Of a DNA stretch of 64,000 bases, positions 1 through 9,610 are shown one piece after another. The translations under genes and the position numbers were made by a program. This DNA is from Cordylochernes scorpioides (lineage: Eukaryota; Arthropoda; Arachnida; Pseudoscorpiones; Chernetidae), in assembly GCA_030710605.1 (NCBI GenBank), contig CP092881.1, positions 71,105,118 to 71,169,117 on the forward strand, in the 5' to 3' direction. The notes beneath the pieces were generated by a model. It ran no database searches, had not been told where the DNA came from, and saw nothing but the letters and a program-made list of their open reading frames with translations. Each line of letters opens with the position of its first letter. The stretch's first letter is position 1.

Positions 1-772
1 GTTTTGCTAAGTTGGATCTTCCTAATCCCGACGAAAACAAATCCTCGTACCTTTCCAAAACTTGTTTCAATTGCTCCTTTTCCGTATATGCTAAATTTTC
101 GTTTATCTGAAATTGGGGTTCTTCATGCTCTTTTTGTTCACTTTCTTCCATAAGATTCACTTCGGCTGGCTGGCTTCCAAAGCACAATGTTTGGTTTTTT
201 AATATTTTTAATGGTCGAGGGTAAGGGTTTGTTATCCAGATATATGTTTACTTATTCACAACATTTATTAAGCTTCTCGCTAGACGAAGTCCATTTGTTT
301 GAAACATTTTATGGTTCTCCTCGATGATGTATTCGCCATCCTCTGCTTCTACAAATGCATTAATCAATTTAATAGAAAGTTCTGGTATAATGGCATCCTT
401 TGCACTTTTTATTTTCTTCTGTTGATATTTGATTACGTCACGATTTTCTGTCAAGTCATATTTGATTATTTCACGCTGACAATCAATTTTTGCGTTCATT
501 TTCTTAAGAAAATCACGTCCAAGTATAAATATTCGCAAATGTGTTCTCATTATCACAAATTGATGTGTAATTGTTTTGTCATCAAATTTTATATTTAAAA
601 TAATATTTCCTACGATATCTAATTCTTTGCCATCGGGTCCGGAGCACATTTTATCAGGATTTATTATTTCAAGACCTGTGTTAAGAGCTGTACTAAGGTC
701 GACCACTGAAAGATCGGCGCCTGTATCAATCAAAGCTTCGCAGATACCGATTCTATCCACGTTAATGTTCAT
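1..772 (-). pseudogene. pol: pol start (protease region) of left Ty3 copy, broken by a nonsense mutation
   Basis: From 772 downwards the frame encodes the retroviral-type aspartic protease start, with DTGA at residues 16-19, and 174 residues match the right copy. At 248-250 the codon that is GAA (Glu) in the right copy at 39456-39458 is TAA, a single G-to-T change that ends the frame before the RT. Downstream, positions 1-247 still align base for base with the intact pol, so the copy is recent and inactivated by a point mutation rather than by decay. The frame is also open upstream of 772 to the gag end, consistent with frameshift expression. Confidence 0.9.
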
Positions 773-846
773 TTTATATTTGGGGTCTAACTTTTTAATT
801 CCATTTATGGTCGACTTGCTTTGATTGACGGACTCAGGCGCGATGT

Positions 847-2010
847 TTAGTTTAAATCTTCTAATGCAGCATATCTATTCCTTGTAGGGATACTCGAGTA
901 CGGGCTATTACTTACGTCAGAGTAGAGCAGAGGTCTCGACTTCTGAGTTCCATTATCCATTCGGATTTCTTCTTCGACCTTGTCTTGTGTAACTATGGGG
1001 TCCTCTTCCACAATTCTTACAAACCTGACTCTGCAATACCGCGCTACGTGTCCTGGCTTGTTACACTTGAAACATATTGGTCTCCAGTCTTCTGTCCTAT
1101 TCCTATTTGAATTTGGATTCTTATTGTATGTTTTACTTGGGTAGACCGGTTTTGGCTCAGGATTGGGAGTGTAAGATCGTCTAGGGGCAGATACCTGGGG
1201 CAGAGGCTTGTTCTGGTAATACCTCGGAGTGGGGGCCTGGGGCTTGGAGGTGTTCTGGTAGTACCTCGGAGCGGGGGCCTGGGGCTTGGAGGTGTTCTGA
1301 TATGGTCTTCTGAACGACGTAGCATTCTTCCATTGCTCTTGATGATGGGGACGAGGAGAGCGTGGTCCATTATAAAGAGCTTTTGATTTTTCTGCACGTT
1401 CTTGGTAATTCTTTTCGAACAAATCCAGCTTTTTACAAATTTCTAGAAGTTCATTGGTATTTTTAGGAGGGTTTAGGTGAAGGGCAAAAGAGTATTCTTT
1501 CTTTAACCCTCCAATAACCCAGTTTATTTTAGTCTCTTCTTCCATTTGGGGGTCGACCTTGTTGCACAGTACAAGGATATCCTCTGCGAACCTGATTGCA
1601 GGTTCATTCCACTGTTGTATCCTGTTTAATCTCATCCTCATTTCTTCTTTGTTGGCGTCTGAGGCAAAATCCTCAATTAGGCGGCTCTTGAAATTTTCCC
1701 AGCTGGTGAAACTTACTTTGTGTAGGTTCAGCCAGGTTTTGGCGCTACCAATCATATTCATGGCAGCATAACGGGAGATAATGTAGTCTGCCCAATGGTA
1801 CAGGAAGCCAATTTCTTCAAGAGATTCAATCCATGGGCGAGGGTCTTCTGTTCCATCATACTTGGGGATGTCGATGTTGGGATTCAGGACAACTGGGTCG
1901 GAACTAGCATCTCTACCAATTGTTGCACCAGGTTGCGGCTTGGCAGACTCTTCAGCCTTGATTCTCTCCTGTGCTGGGTCTTGCATCTTACCAGAGCGTG
2001 TTTCAACCAT
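847..2010 (-). CDS. gag: Gag protein of the left Ty3 copy
   Basis: 387 residues, intact from an ATG inside the LTR to TAA. It begins MVETRSGK, is hydrophilic, and has a capsid-like middle region. A proline-rich stretch follows, with a 14-residue repeat (PRYYQNTSKPQAP-type, about residues 236-275). One CX2CX4HX4C zinc knuckle (CFKC...H...C) begins near residue 313. It differs from the right copy at a few residues only, for example T for I in SKxYNKN and W for G in EDxRPICF. The stop is immediately preceded by TTTAAAC, the proposed -1 frameshift site (minus strand, around 850-856). The role is structural: it packages element RNA in virus-like particles. Confidence 0.93.
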   Translation of the reverse strand: MVETRSGKMQDPAQERIKAEESAKPQPGATIGRDASSDPVVLNPNIDIPKYDGTEDPRPWIESLEEIGFLYHWADYIISRYAAMNMIGSAKTWLNLHKVSFTSWENFKSRLIEDFASDANKEEMRMRLNRIQQWNEPAIRFAEDILVLCNKVDPQMEEETKINWVIGGLKKEYSFALHLNPPKNTNELLEICKKLDLFEKNYQERAEKSKALYNGPRSPRPHHQEQWKNATSFRRPYQNTSKPQAPAPRYYQNTSKPQAPTPRYYQNKPLPQVSAPRRSYTPNPEPKPVYPSKTYNKNPNSNRNRTEDWRPICFKCNKPGHVARYCRVRFVRIVEEDPIVTQDKVEEEIRMDNGTQKSRPLLYSDVSNSPYSSIPTRNRYAALEDLN

Positions 2011-2256
2011 CCTACAAATTTATAAAAGGGAATAATGAGATAAGTCTACTTTATGTAGCCACCAGAATCATTTATTTATTTTCTCACATCAAAGAGAGCA
2101 GTGAAGTCACAGTGTACCTAAATACAAATGATGATAATCTAAAAATAATCTGTTTTAAATAAATATCATAGAATATAAAAATAAATAAATATATAATTTA
2201 AATTTCAAATATATTAAAAATAATATAATAAATACGCCATTAATCATGATGTAACA
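1921..2256 (-). repeat. 5' LTR of the left Ty3 copy
   Basis: 336 bp, the same length as both LTRs of the complete copy. It starts TGTTACATC (read on the minus strand from 2256) and ends GCAACA at 1921. It contains the first 30 codons of gag (ATG at 2010). It is flanked by ATAT at 2257-2260. Confidence 0.95.
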
Positions 2257-2260
2257 ATAT

Positions 2261-2795
2261 GTACTTATTTACATATATTTATGAATATTATTTCACCCAT
2301 ATGGAGAGGGAGTATTTATACGCGTAAAAGTCGTTTCAAAATTAGAAAGGTTTCTTACCAAAACAAGAAACGTATTGCGAGAAATATTTGTTGTTTTAAA
2401 AAACCTTCCACAATTGTACTAGAAACACAGATATGTCATCTTTAGCAGTTTGTCTCATCTCCCATTTGGAATCTGCTAAAATCTTGACGTGTTGTGTGTG
2501 TGACTTCTCATTATATATATATATATATATATTTATTTATGTCATAATTTGCCTAATACCCAAGAGGTATAATTTCACCAAAATAAGTATGTTAAACTGT
2601 AAATATGTTAAGTTGGTGTTAAATTGTAAATACAAATTTATCCATCTATAAATACACTGTACAAAATAAACGTGGGAGCCAGTGTGGGTGAATGCACGGC
2701 ACGCCGCGCGCTCACTTGGCTGGAACAATTATTTTCGAAGCTTACATGCATAACGGTTGCAACTTTCCATTCGATCACGACATATATATATATCT
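2261..2795. other. No gene; AT-rich spacer with TA microsatellite
   Basis: I see no coding region. There is a (TA)n run near 2512-2531 and a short repeat of the type TAAATATGTTAAGTTGG / TTAAATTGTAAATAC at 2590-2640. The rest is unassigned. Confidence 0.6.
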
Positions 2796-2850
2796 AAAGA
2801 GACAAGGGTCGCCTCTCCCGTCAAAATAGACGTCTAATACAGACGCCATT
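2796..2850. repeat. One arm end of the palindromic MITE found whole at 17125-17356
   Basis: The sequence from AAAGAGACAAGGGTCGCC to GACGCCAT matches the terminal arm of the palindromic repeat at 17.1-17.36 kb almost exactly. It then breaks into a (TA)n run at 2851-2873. It is a truncated copy. Confidence 0.7.
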
Positions 2851-3015
2851 ATATATATATATATATATATATTACAAACAAGAGTGGCATATCCTGACCG
2901 CTAATATGAACATTTTAGATGTCAGAGCTCCATCTAGTGGAACAAAAATCAAAGAAACGGTAATTCAACTTGCTTCATGATATTTGGCCAACCCATTCTC
3001 TTGATAAATTAAGAA

Positions 3016-3069
3016 AGCCAACTACGAACGCGTTTCGGAATATTCACCCTCGTCAGCGTGGTCCAGGCT
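3016..3069 (-). ncRNA. Hammerhead ribozyme motif, type I, family B
   Basis: Read on the minus strand the order is stem I strand (AGCC, then ACCACG), CTGACGA core (3050-3056), stem II GGGTGAATATTCC, GAAA (3033-3036), a very short stem III, GTT cleavage triplet, and stem I return strand (CGTAGT, then GGCT). AGCC pairs with GGCT, and ACCACG pairs with CGTAGT except at one position. All core bases are present. Hammerheads of this minimal type I form are known from Penelope-like elements and animal small circular RNAs; activity of this copy is inferred. Confidence 0.72.
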
Positions 3070-3074
3070 GTACC

Positions 3075-4480
3075 TAAACGACCAAAGATTTTTACTAAGA
3101 TGCTTTTCAATTTTTACTTATTTTTCATCATTTATTTACAAAGTCGAAAATTCTCAAATTTGAGGTATATATCTGAATAGCCATAGAGGTAATACTTACT
3201 GTCTAGCTCTAGCTGAAAACGGTTTAAAACTTGATGTAAAAAAATAATTGGTTTATTAACACATCATTGCTTATATTCGTTGGATCGTTTTTGAAGACAA
3301 CTCTCAGATTTATAAAATTAATTTATTGAACTTTAAATCATTTTTAGATATAGAAAGAGTTAATTACCTCGTATTTAAGGCAACAAAAGAATCATCTAAT
3401 TTACATACATCGTTCTAACCAGATTCAACTTGTGAAAAACAGACGACAAAGCAAAAAAATATTAATAATAGGAGGTAAGTTCCTATTTTTTACAAGCTTT
3501 CACACTCAAAGAATATTCAACTTCTTGCTTCAATATTCAGCTGGCTGAGTGAGACGCAGACAACATATGTAGCAGCAAGGTAACACTAGACAATGAGACA
3601 TCGATTGAGTATCGTTGAAAGACTGCAATGTTTCTTTTGTAACTATTCCAAATTGATACCAGAATAAGTTGAAAGAATAGAATATAAAAACCAACAAACA
3701 AAGAATTCTACGATTTTGTAAATAAATACATTTTATATCTAAAAAACAAACGTAAACCTAGTTATATTTATAAAAATAATGAGGGAAACACGAAGAACAA
3801 TACAATTTTCTTCCATAATATGTATATTTCGGGGCGCAACACAAAGATAACTCAAGGATATAATAACATATTTAAAACCTATCATCATACAATCCTCGAT
3901 ATTTGAAATAAAGCTTCGCTCTATTTGGCATAAAGAAAAGAAAGAAAAAATGATTTTCCAAACATGGCTATTATCTGAGAGAGAGAGAATGCCTTCAAGG
4001 AATAAATAAATCTTCAATTCAACAAAGCTTCTTTCAAGAAATTTTCCTATTATTAAATTGCTCTCCTCGAATTGAAGAAAACCCAATAGACAGAGCTCGC
4101 CGCTCGCAATACGTAATTGGCCCCCATCAAAGAAATCCCTTTTAGGCAAAAGCTAATTTGAATAGGTCCCTGGCAGGCAGCATATACGGTCTTAATTCTT
4201 CGGCGCTGGTTTATATTTAATATTGGGCGCAGTGAGCTGGAAGTTCTGCAATACATCGAGTCATTCCAAATATTTTTAAATATTCCATGAAGACAAATCA
4301 ACCTTTTCTACTGTGTTGTTATTGATTGATGGGGATTTACCTTTGTGAACTACATGATGGGAGATCTCTTTTTTTCCATTGTTATATTCTTTTCTTCTGC
4401 TATATATTTTATATCTAATTATTATTTATTTAATAAAATATAACAGAATTGTGCATTATATGTGTGCAATGTGCAAGTAT
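3075..4480. other. No recognisable gene
   Basis: AT-rich sequence. ORFs of 82-136 codons on the minus strand around 3739-4301 show no known motif and are probably chance. This is probably filler between the nested Penelope pieces. Confidence 0.5.
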
Positions 4481-4544
4481 AATGTACATGTGCAAATCAA
4501 TAAGCTTGGGGGATAAGTATCTTTCATATACATTTATTTCTAGC

Positions 4545-4580
4545 TTTCGGGCATAACCACCCTTCGACAGGAAAAATTAT
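4545..4580 (-). ncRNA. Hammerhead-like motif in the 3' region of the Penelope element (family C)
   Basis: On the minus strand: CCTGTCGAAGGGTGG, then TATGCCCGAAAGCT. This is a hammerhead layout (CTGNNGA, GGG/CCC stem II, GAAA), except that core A6 is T. The same CTGTTGAAGG...CCGAAAGCTT block recurs at 13021 and 27512. It is probably a degenerate or non-cleaving derivative of the ribozyme. Confidence 0.4.
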
Positions 4581-4748
4581 AATAGCTACTACAGTTTTCG
4601 GATCTAATTTATATTTACATTTGTGAGACGCCCGTGTCCCAAGTGTAATGCGAGGCTTGCCGCGAGAGGGGATGAGATCTTTGAAAAATATGGCCGTTTA
4701 GCCCCTTGAAAAATCGGAAATAAAGGATTATTCATTGAATCGCAGAGT

Positions 4749-6065
4749 TTATGATACAGAGGGGGGTTTGGTGGCTGCAGGGAATATTACATTGTAAATT
4801 TCAGGTAAATCGATTTTTCTATTGAGGCTCTGGAATTTGCTTGACAGGATGGATTCAATGATTAGTCTTTGGTGTTTGTTGGCAATATTGGAATAGTGAA
4901 TTTTCGGTGATGTAATGTTGAAGGAATGGCCAGTTTCGTTTATGTGCTGTACTATTAAGGATCTATGGTCTGAGTTATCGATATTTCTTTTATGTTCATG
5001 AATTCTAATATTGACATGTCTCCCGGTTTCGCCTACGTAGATTTTTGGGCAGTTCAAACATTCTATGGAGTAAATAGCGTTTCGTGGTGTGCTGCGAGGT
5101 TCATTGAGTTTCATGATCTGGTTTCGGAGAAGGGATCCGGAGGTAGGTGCGCAGGTGAAGTAGGTTTTGATTCCAAATTTCAATAAGAATCTCGCTATTG
5201 TGGAGGATAATGGTGAATACGGCATATTGCAAATAGATCTGTATATTGGAGACTGTGTCTTTTTAGTTGGGTCATAAAAGTGTCGCAATATAAAGGATCT
5301 CGGGTATGCGCAGTCCCTGAGGTTAGCTAATATGTTCTGTGTTTCAAGGTTCTTGTACTTCTGGAAGGAGCAGTGGGTATGGACTCGTTTTGATAGAGCA
5401 ATGACTGTGTTGATTTTGTGACTGGTAGGACAGAATGACGAGTATTGAACGTAATTAGGACGGAAGGATGGTTTATAATAAACGGTGGTGTGCAATTCAT
5501 GTTGGTGCCGGATGATTTTAACGTCGAGAAATGGAAGGGTATTATCGGTTTCTTTTTCAACTGTAAAGTGAAGATCAGGGTGATAATTGTTTAGATTGTA
5601 GAGGATGTCATCGGTTTTGGTGGTGGTGCAAATGCAAAAGATGTCATCGATGTACCTGCGCCAAAAGAATATATCATGGGGGAAATTGGCGGTAATCCTT
5701 CGGTCTATTGCGCGCATAGAGATCTCAGCAATTGTGGTCGATAGAGGGCTTCCCATTGGGGACCCTTTAGCTTGCCTGAATGATTCGGAGTTGTATGCGA
5801 ATATGCAGTTATCTAGACATATGGAAATGAGTTGTGTGATTTTTTGGATGATATCTGTATCAATATGCTGTTCCTGCAGAAGTTCTATTGTATCACTTAT
5901 GATCAGAGGATGTGGAAGGCTGGGATATAAGGCTTGCACGTCAAAAGACACCATGATGCGGTCAGATTCAGGTTTGATCTTAAGGACTTCTCCTATAAAG
6001 GTTTGGGTGTTGGATATGGGGAATGGGGCATTCTGTAATTGGAGGAACGGTTTTATAATATTTTG
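4749..6065 (-). CDS. Penelope-like element reverse transcriptase / GIY-YIG endonuclease, 5'-truncated
   Basis: 401 codons from an internal ATG at 5954 to the stop at 4749. The frame stays open upstream to about 6065, and those codons also read as RT sequence, so the ATG is not the true start and the N-terminal part is missing. Counting from that ATG: RT motif A (VSFDVQALYPSLP, 2-14), QAKGSPMGSPLS (61-72), catalytic YIDD (101-104) and the thumb region. A C-terminal GIY-YIG nuclease follows, with YSI (295-297), a CLNC zinc pair (299-302) and YVGETGR (306-312). This RT plus GIY-YIG order is diagnostic of Penelope-like retroelements, which copy RNA at a nuclease-made nick. There is no internal stop in what remains, so it was inserted or selected recently. 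5' truncation is usual for the group. It is the only Penelope RT in the window and could have mobilised the small related elements nearby. Confidence 0.93.
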   Translation of the reverse strand, partial: QNIIKPFLQLQNAPFPISNTQTFIGEVLKIKPESDRIMVSFDVQALYPSLPHPLIISDTIELLQEQHIDTDIIQKITQLISICLDNCIFAYNSESFRQAKGSPMGSPLSTTIAEISMRAIDRRITANFPHDIFFWRRYIDDIFCICTTTKTDDILYNLNNYHPDLHFTVEKETDNTLPFLDVKIIRHQHELHTTVYYKPSFRPNYVQYSSFCPTSHKINTVIALSKRVHTHCSFQKYKNLETQNILANLRDCAYPRSFILRHFYDPTKKTQSPIYRSICNMPYSPLSSTIARFLLKFGIKTYFTCAPTSGSLLRNQIMKLNEPRSTPRNAIYSIECLNCPKIYVGETGRHVNIRIHEHKRNIDNSDHRSLIVQHINETGHSFNITSPKIHYSNIANKHQRLIIESILSSKFQSLNRKIDLPEIYNVIFPAATKPPSVS

Positions 6066-6332
6066 TTATTATATTAGAAATATTGGTTTAATAATAAATT
6101 TAGATCCAATATTTGTATTTTATTTATTTATAGATATTATTATGGATTTCTAAATCTTTAAAATAATATGCATATATAAGAAACAGGTTAAATCAATGTT
6201 TAATTGATTTGTTTCACCAGATGGCGCTCTGCCTTCTGAAAAGCATATGTGCTCCTGGTCAGGATATGCCTTTTTTATTTTTAAGATCAACACCTGACCT
6301 TTTCATTATTTTTTTTTTCTATCATTTTTTCA

Positions 6333-6533
6333 CATATTTCAGTTGGCTGACCGCCAACCTTTTTCAAGGTATCAGAACATTTTAATGTGTGTCAACAACA
6401 TACTCAGCGCCACCTAACGTCAATATGTTTTGTTGAAACACATAAATATGTTATAATACCTTGAAAAGGTTGGCGTTCAGCCAACTGAAATATTGGTAAA
6501 ATAAATTATATTTTGATCCAATATATGCCTTTT
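6333..6533. repeat. Fold-back element, family D
   Basis: The arms TTTCAGTTGGCTGACCGCCAACC...CAAGGT and the inverted ACCTTGAAAAGGTTGGCG...CAACTGAAA enclose about 90 bp containing TTAATGTGTGTCAACAACA. Each arm has a degenerate hammerhead layout, with the core altered to CTTGAAAA. This copy preserves the empty form of the site that is interrupted at 7634-7877. Confidence 0.7.
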
Positions 6534-6570
6534 TAATTAAAGATATATATGTTATAAATAAAAATATGAT

Positions 6571-6862
6571 TTTCTGTTGGTTTTTGATTATCTTGAGGAT
6601 TATGCTATGGTAATGCAGTCGTGGTTAAAATATTAAAAATAGTTCAAATCATTAATAGCTTTAATTGAGATGAAGGAATATATAAAAAACATTATTTGGT
6701 AAAAGTACTGTGCCTGGCTTAAGACGGAAAAATTAAAAAATGGAAAACTTATTTACATAATATACAAAAGATTTGAGCCGGCCATCGGGAAATAACAACA
6801 ATGAGTTTTATAAGGGAAGCGTGACCTCTGGCGGTCGAATTAACAGAGTATTTGTACGTATA
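6571..6862 (+). repeat. Dispersed repeat family E, near full-length copy
   Basis: It begins near TTTCTGTTGGTTTTTG, with GAGGATTATGCTATGGTAATG and GCAGTCGTGGTTAAAAT. It continues with AGTACTG...CTGGCTTAAG, GAGCCGGCCATCGGGAA and CTCTGGCGGTCGAATT, and ends near ACAGAGTATTTG. The same order of blocks is seen at 14.0-14.7, 19.0-19.7, 27.0-27.3 and 51.3-51.5 kb. It encodes no protein, so it is a non-autonomous element of unknown class. Confidence 0.75.
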
Positions 6863-7540
6863 TATATATATCGTTCTAAAATAAAATGGTAAATACAAGG
6901 AAGTAGCAAAGTAGATCCTGTGAGAACATCGAGCGTTGTATCACATCCATTATGTGGCCTTTCACTTAAGGAGTACCCACGGTAATGGAAAGAGAGAATG
7001 TTTGCACATCTCAACTAATTATCCAGCATTAATTACTGGTGTAAGAACTCCCTAATGGTATTTATCCTTTCCCCCACTCACCCACACTGCTGGAGAAAAA
7101 AAAAAGTAAATAAAATAGGCCCCACACGTCGAAAGACTTGTTTATCTGTGGATAAAACAACAACAATTTTCTTGAAATAATATTGTGTTTAAACACCTCA
7201 GGGTTTTTATCTCAACATTTTATTTTGGCATCTCATTACAGAGAGTAAGATGATGGTAAACAAAGATTCAAATCTCACTAGTTGATGTTTAAATAAGTTT
7301 ATTGTTTGTAAGAAGTAATTATTATGCATAAACGCATGTGTTAGTTTAACGTTTCATTAATAAACCTTGTTATCTTCTACTCTTCTGAGTGGATATTGTA
7401 CGCAGTTGTTTTAGTTCAAATTTACAATTGTTTAGTACAGGGGATTTACCCTCTTATAGCAAGCTATCAATTTGCTATATTGGTTAAACACATCTTCTAG
7501 AATACACCACTTAAAATGTGTTCATAAATATATATATTCA
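6863..7540. other. No recognisable gene
   Basis: AT-rich spacer; the minus-strand frame at 6808-7014 overlaps repeat E and has no motif. Nothing else is identifiable. Confidence 0.5.
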
Positions 7541-7542
7541 AT

Positions 7543-8025
7543 TAAAAAGGCATATACTGAATCAAAATATAATTTATTTTATCAATATTTCAGTTGGCTG
7601 AACGCCAACCTTTTTCAAGGTATTAGAACATATTAATGTGTGAAAAAATAGTACAAATGTTATATTGTCCTGGGATAAGGTGCATAAACTATAAAAAAGG
7701 CATTCCTTATCGTGCAACTAAAAGTTGCTGATTGTTTGCGCCATATATCGGAATAAATATAAACTAGTCTCGTTTATTTTTAATTATTCCAGAATTGGCC
7801 AAATAACCATTCTTGATTAATCAAGAAAAGCTAACCACGGACGTGTTTTGGGCTGTTGGCCCTTATCATAATGTGTGTCAACAACAAACTCAGGGCCACA
7901 TAACGGCAATATGTTATTTACCTACATTAATATGTTATAATACCTTGAAAAAAGCTGGCGTTCAGCCAATTTAAAATATTGGTGAAATAACTTATATTTT
8001 GATTCAATTTTTAATCAAAGATCTA
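7543..8025. repeat. Fold-back element, family D, interrupted by a family B element
   Basis: The left arm (AAAAAGGCATATACTG...CAGTTGGCTGAACGCCAACC, to 7642) and the right arm (7869 on, with AAAAGCTGGCGTTCAGCC at about 7950) are inverted copies. The element is split by a 226-bp insertion with a 9-bp target duplication. A related uninterrupted copy at 6333-6533 shows the original order. Confidence 0.8.
7643..7868 (-). mobile_element. Family B (hammerhead-bearing) element inserted in family D
   Basis: Flanked by the 9-bp duplication TAATGTGTG at 7634-7642 and 7869-7877. On the minus strand its first bases are TGATAAGGGCCAACAGCCC, so the insertion starts right at the hammerhead core. The core is degenerate here (TGATAAG, and AAAA in place of GAAA), but CACGTCCGTGG is kept. 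Its 3' end is the inverted terminal block seen in the 12.6 kb copy, followed by a short T run. It is probably a 5'-truncated retro-insertion. Confidence 0.78.
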
Positions 8026-8531
8026 TTTGTGGATTGCTCTATTTTCAATATATATGTATAAACTCTTTTTTAAATCACTTTTTAGATTACTTTTTTCTAT
8101 TTGATTGAAGAATATCTATACCAATTAGAGCAAATTGTGATTCAACATTTATGTTATTATTTTTACCACGACTAGTCAATATCATAAAATACTGCAATAT
8201 CACAAACATACTCATGTACCCTTAAACAACCTAAGCAAATTCTATATCGAACGAATTTATCATTATAATTGATATATAAGGCGAAAGGAGACGTAGAATC
8301 TTCTTTATAAATAACTATAAAGTTTCCAAATGAATAGAGCCGCCATTCTACAATTGTTTATATCTCCCCAATATCCTCAGGAAATATCCTGCTGTAATTG
8401 GAATGCTTATATTGGTGTTTGAAGTTACCGTGGCATTTGAAATATCCTGTGGAAGGATGACTTGCACGGAGGTTTCTCTTCAACCTTTACAGTTGGTTGT
8501 AGCTGAGAAACACCTTTCTTGAATTTTCTGA

Positions 8532-8920
8532 GCCACTTCTATCTCTTCTTCTTCTTTCTTGTCTTCACTCAATCATATTGGGGTATCATGCTTGTAGAGC
8601 TTTAGACTTGACAACCATCATGACTGGGTGAAGTAGAATGCGTCTGCCTTTGTCATTAAGACTGGGACTCAGTGGCAGGCTGACTTAGCTCCAAAAGAAA
8701 TGGCTGACACTTACATGAGGAACAGACGCCATGTGCAGCCGCTCCTAACATGGAGTACAAACGCTGCTCATCCTGTATGCCTGGATTAGGAGCCTTTACA
8801 GGGTACTATCAGCCGGGCCAGCTTAGCCCAGGTTTTTTAGCGAGCTTGTTGCTGCTCCCCCTCCTCCTTTTTTATCCGGGCTTGGGACCGGCAAAGGCGA
8901 AGTTCAATGCGTACTTGTAC
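8532..8920 (-). mobile_element. LINE 3'-terminal fragment, copy 1
   Basis: Matches 53541-53947 (opposite strand) over nearly its whole length and 50041-50243 in part. Shared blocks include CTCCATGTTAGGAGCGGCTG, GCCGGGCCAGCTTAGCCC and a pyrimidine run CTCCCCCTCCTCC. The better preserved copy at 50 kb encodes a non-LTR RT C-terminus, so I read this as a LINE tail on the minus strand. Confidence 0.6.
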
Positions 8921-8924
8921 CTAA

Positions 8925-9425
8925 TTTATTATATTCTCTACGACTCTAGACTCCTATATAGCTGAAAATATCTCAAAACATAATTTACAATGATTTTTTT
9001 AGTCTTTATTTCATATACCGGTTTATATTTTATAATTTCATGGTAAAATTTAGCGTTTTGACCACCAAAAATTATATCTCCTATCTCTTGGGTGCAAAAA
9101 AAATCGATTCATGCACAAAATATATGAAAATGTCCTTAATGAAATCTAAAATATCCTTAACAATCAAAAATATCATTAACAATCAAAAATGAATATATTT
9201 CATAAAAAATCCAGCACAACATTCACAGAAAGCCATGTATAAATCCTCCAGATGTCGCATCTGGTGCTGGTGTCGTGTTTGAAACTTTTTGTCAACTTTG
9301 TCCATAGTGTTAGAAAATATACATCTCAACTTTAATATGAAGTTTTGAAGATCATATGTTGGTTTGAAGTTTGTTTAGAGAAATATATAGCTTAATATCA
9401 AACAATCATTTATATAGTTCTTCAA
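8925..9425. other. No recognisable gene
   Basis: AT-rich. There are short local duplications (AAAATATC.TTAACAATC at about 9146-9185). Nothing else can be assigned. Confidence 0.5.
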
Positions 9426-9428
9426 ATA

Positions 9429-9610
9429 AAATACACTTCGGCCAGTAAATATTTTTATTGTCTCGACGTTTCGACAAAATTCTTTTGTCCTCGTGAGGAG
9501 CGAAAAAAAAATTAAAACATTTGGCAAGGCGTTAGAAATTGTTCTAATGAATGAATGAAATTCTATGAATGGCGGCCAGGCAGCCTCTATCTTTACGATA
9601 ATCTTTTATA
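9429..9610 (-). mobile_element. Family A hammerhead element, copy 1
   Basis: Ends in ACACTTCGGCCAGTAAAT on one side and GGCGGCCAGGCAGCCTCTAT on the other, as in the other family A copies (11.75, 11.97-12.26, 22.54 and 50.58 kb). On the minus strand 9461-9502 holds stem II GACAAAAG...TTTTGTC and GAAACGTCGAG, but the core reads CTCACGA. The invariant G5 is therefore lost and the ribozyme should be dead. Confidence 0.7.

Larger units (their letters stand above)
1..2256 (-). mobile_element. Ty3/Gypsy LTR retrotransposon, 5' part, truncated by window edge
   Basis: Nearly identical to the complete element at 37450-42642 but on the opposite strand. The window holds its 5' LTR (1921-2256), all of gag and the start of pol. 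Position 1 corresponds to about 39706 of the complete copy, so the rest of pol and the 3' LTR lie outside the window. The LTR ends are TG...CA, and the base quartet outside the 5' end (2257-2260) is ATAT, the same flank as the other insertions of this family. The pol frame carries an in-frame stop, so this copy cannot make full Pol. Confidence 0.95.
2880..6280. mobile_element. Composite Penelope-related insertion with inverted ends
   Basis: The left end (GGCATATCCTGACC at about 2888, then a CATCTAGTGG block) and the right end (CCAGATGGCG block, then GGTCAGGATATGCC ending about 6275) are inverted versions of each other. Between them lie a hammerhead motif (minus, 3016-3069), unassigned sequence, and a 5'-truncated Penelope ORF with its 3' region (about 4500-6065). 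I infer an older ribozyme-bearing element into which an autonomous Penelope element inserted. No clear target duplication marks the inner junctions, so the exact borders are uncertain. Confidence 0.5.

Noticed and set aside
2433-2651. Small plus-strand ORF over AT-rich sequence
   Set aside because: The translation is dominated by the TA microsatellite (YIYIYIFIY); no motif.
3739-4301. Minus-strand frames of 136 and 82 codons
   Set aside because: AT-rich composition, overlapping frames and no recognisable domain; probably chance.
8750-8965. 71-codon plus-strand frame MEYKRCSSCMPG
   Set aside because: It is antisense to the LINE fragment and also occurs in the 53.5 kb copy (53503-53685); the conserved coding tail is on the other strand.
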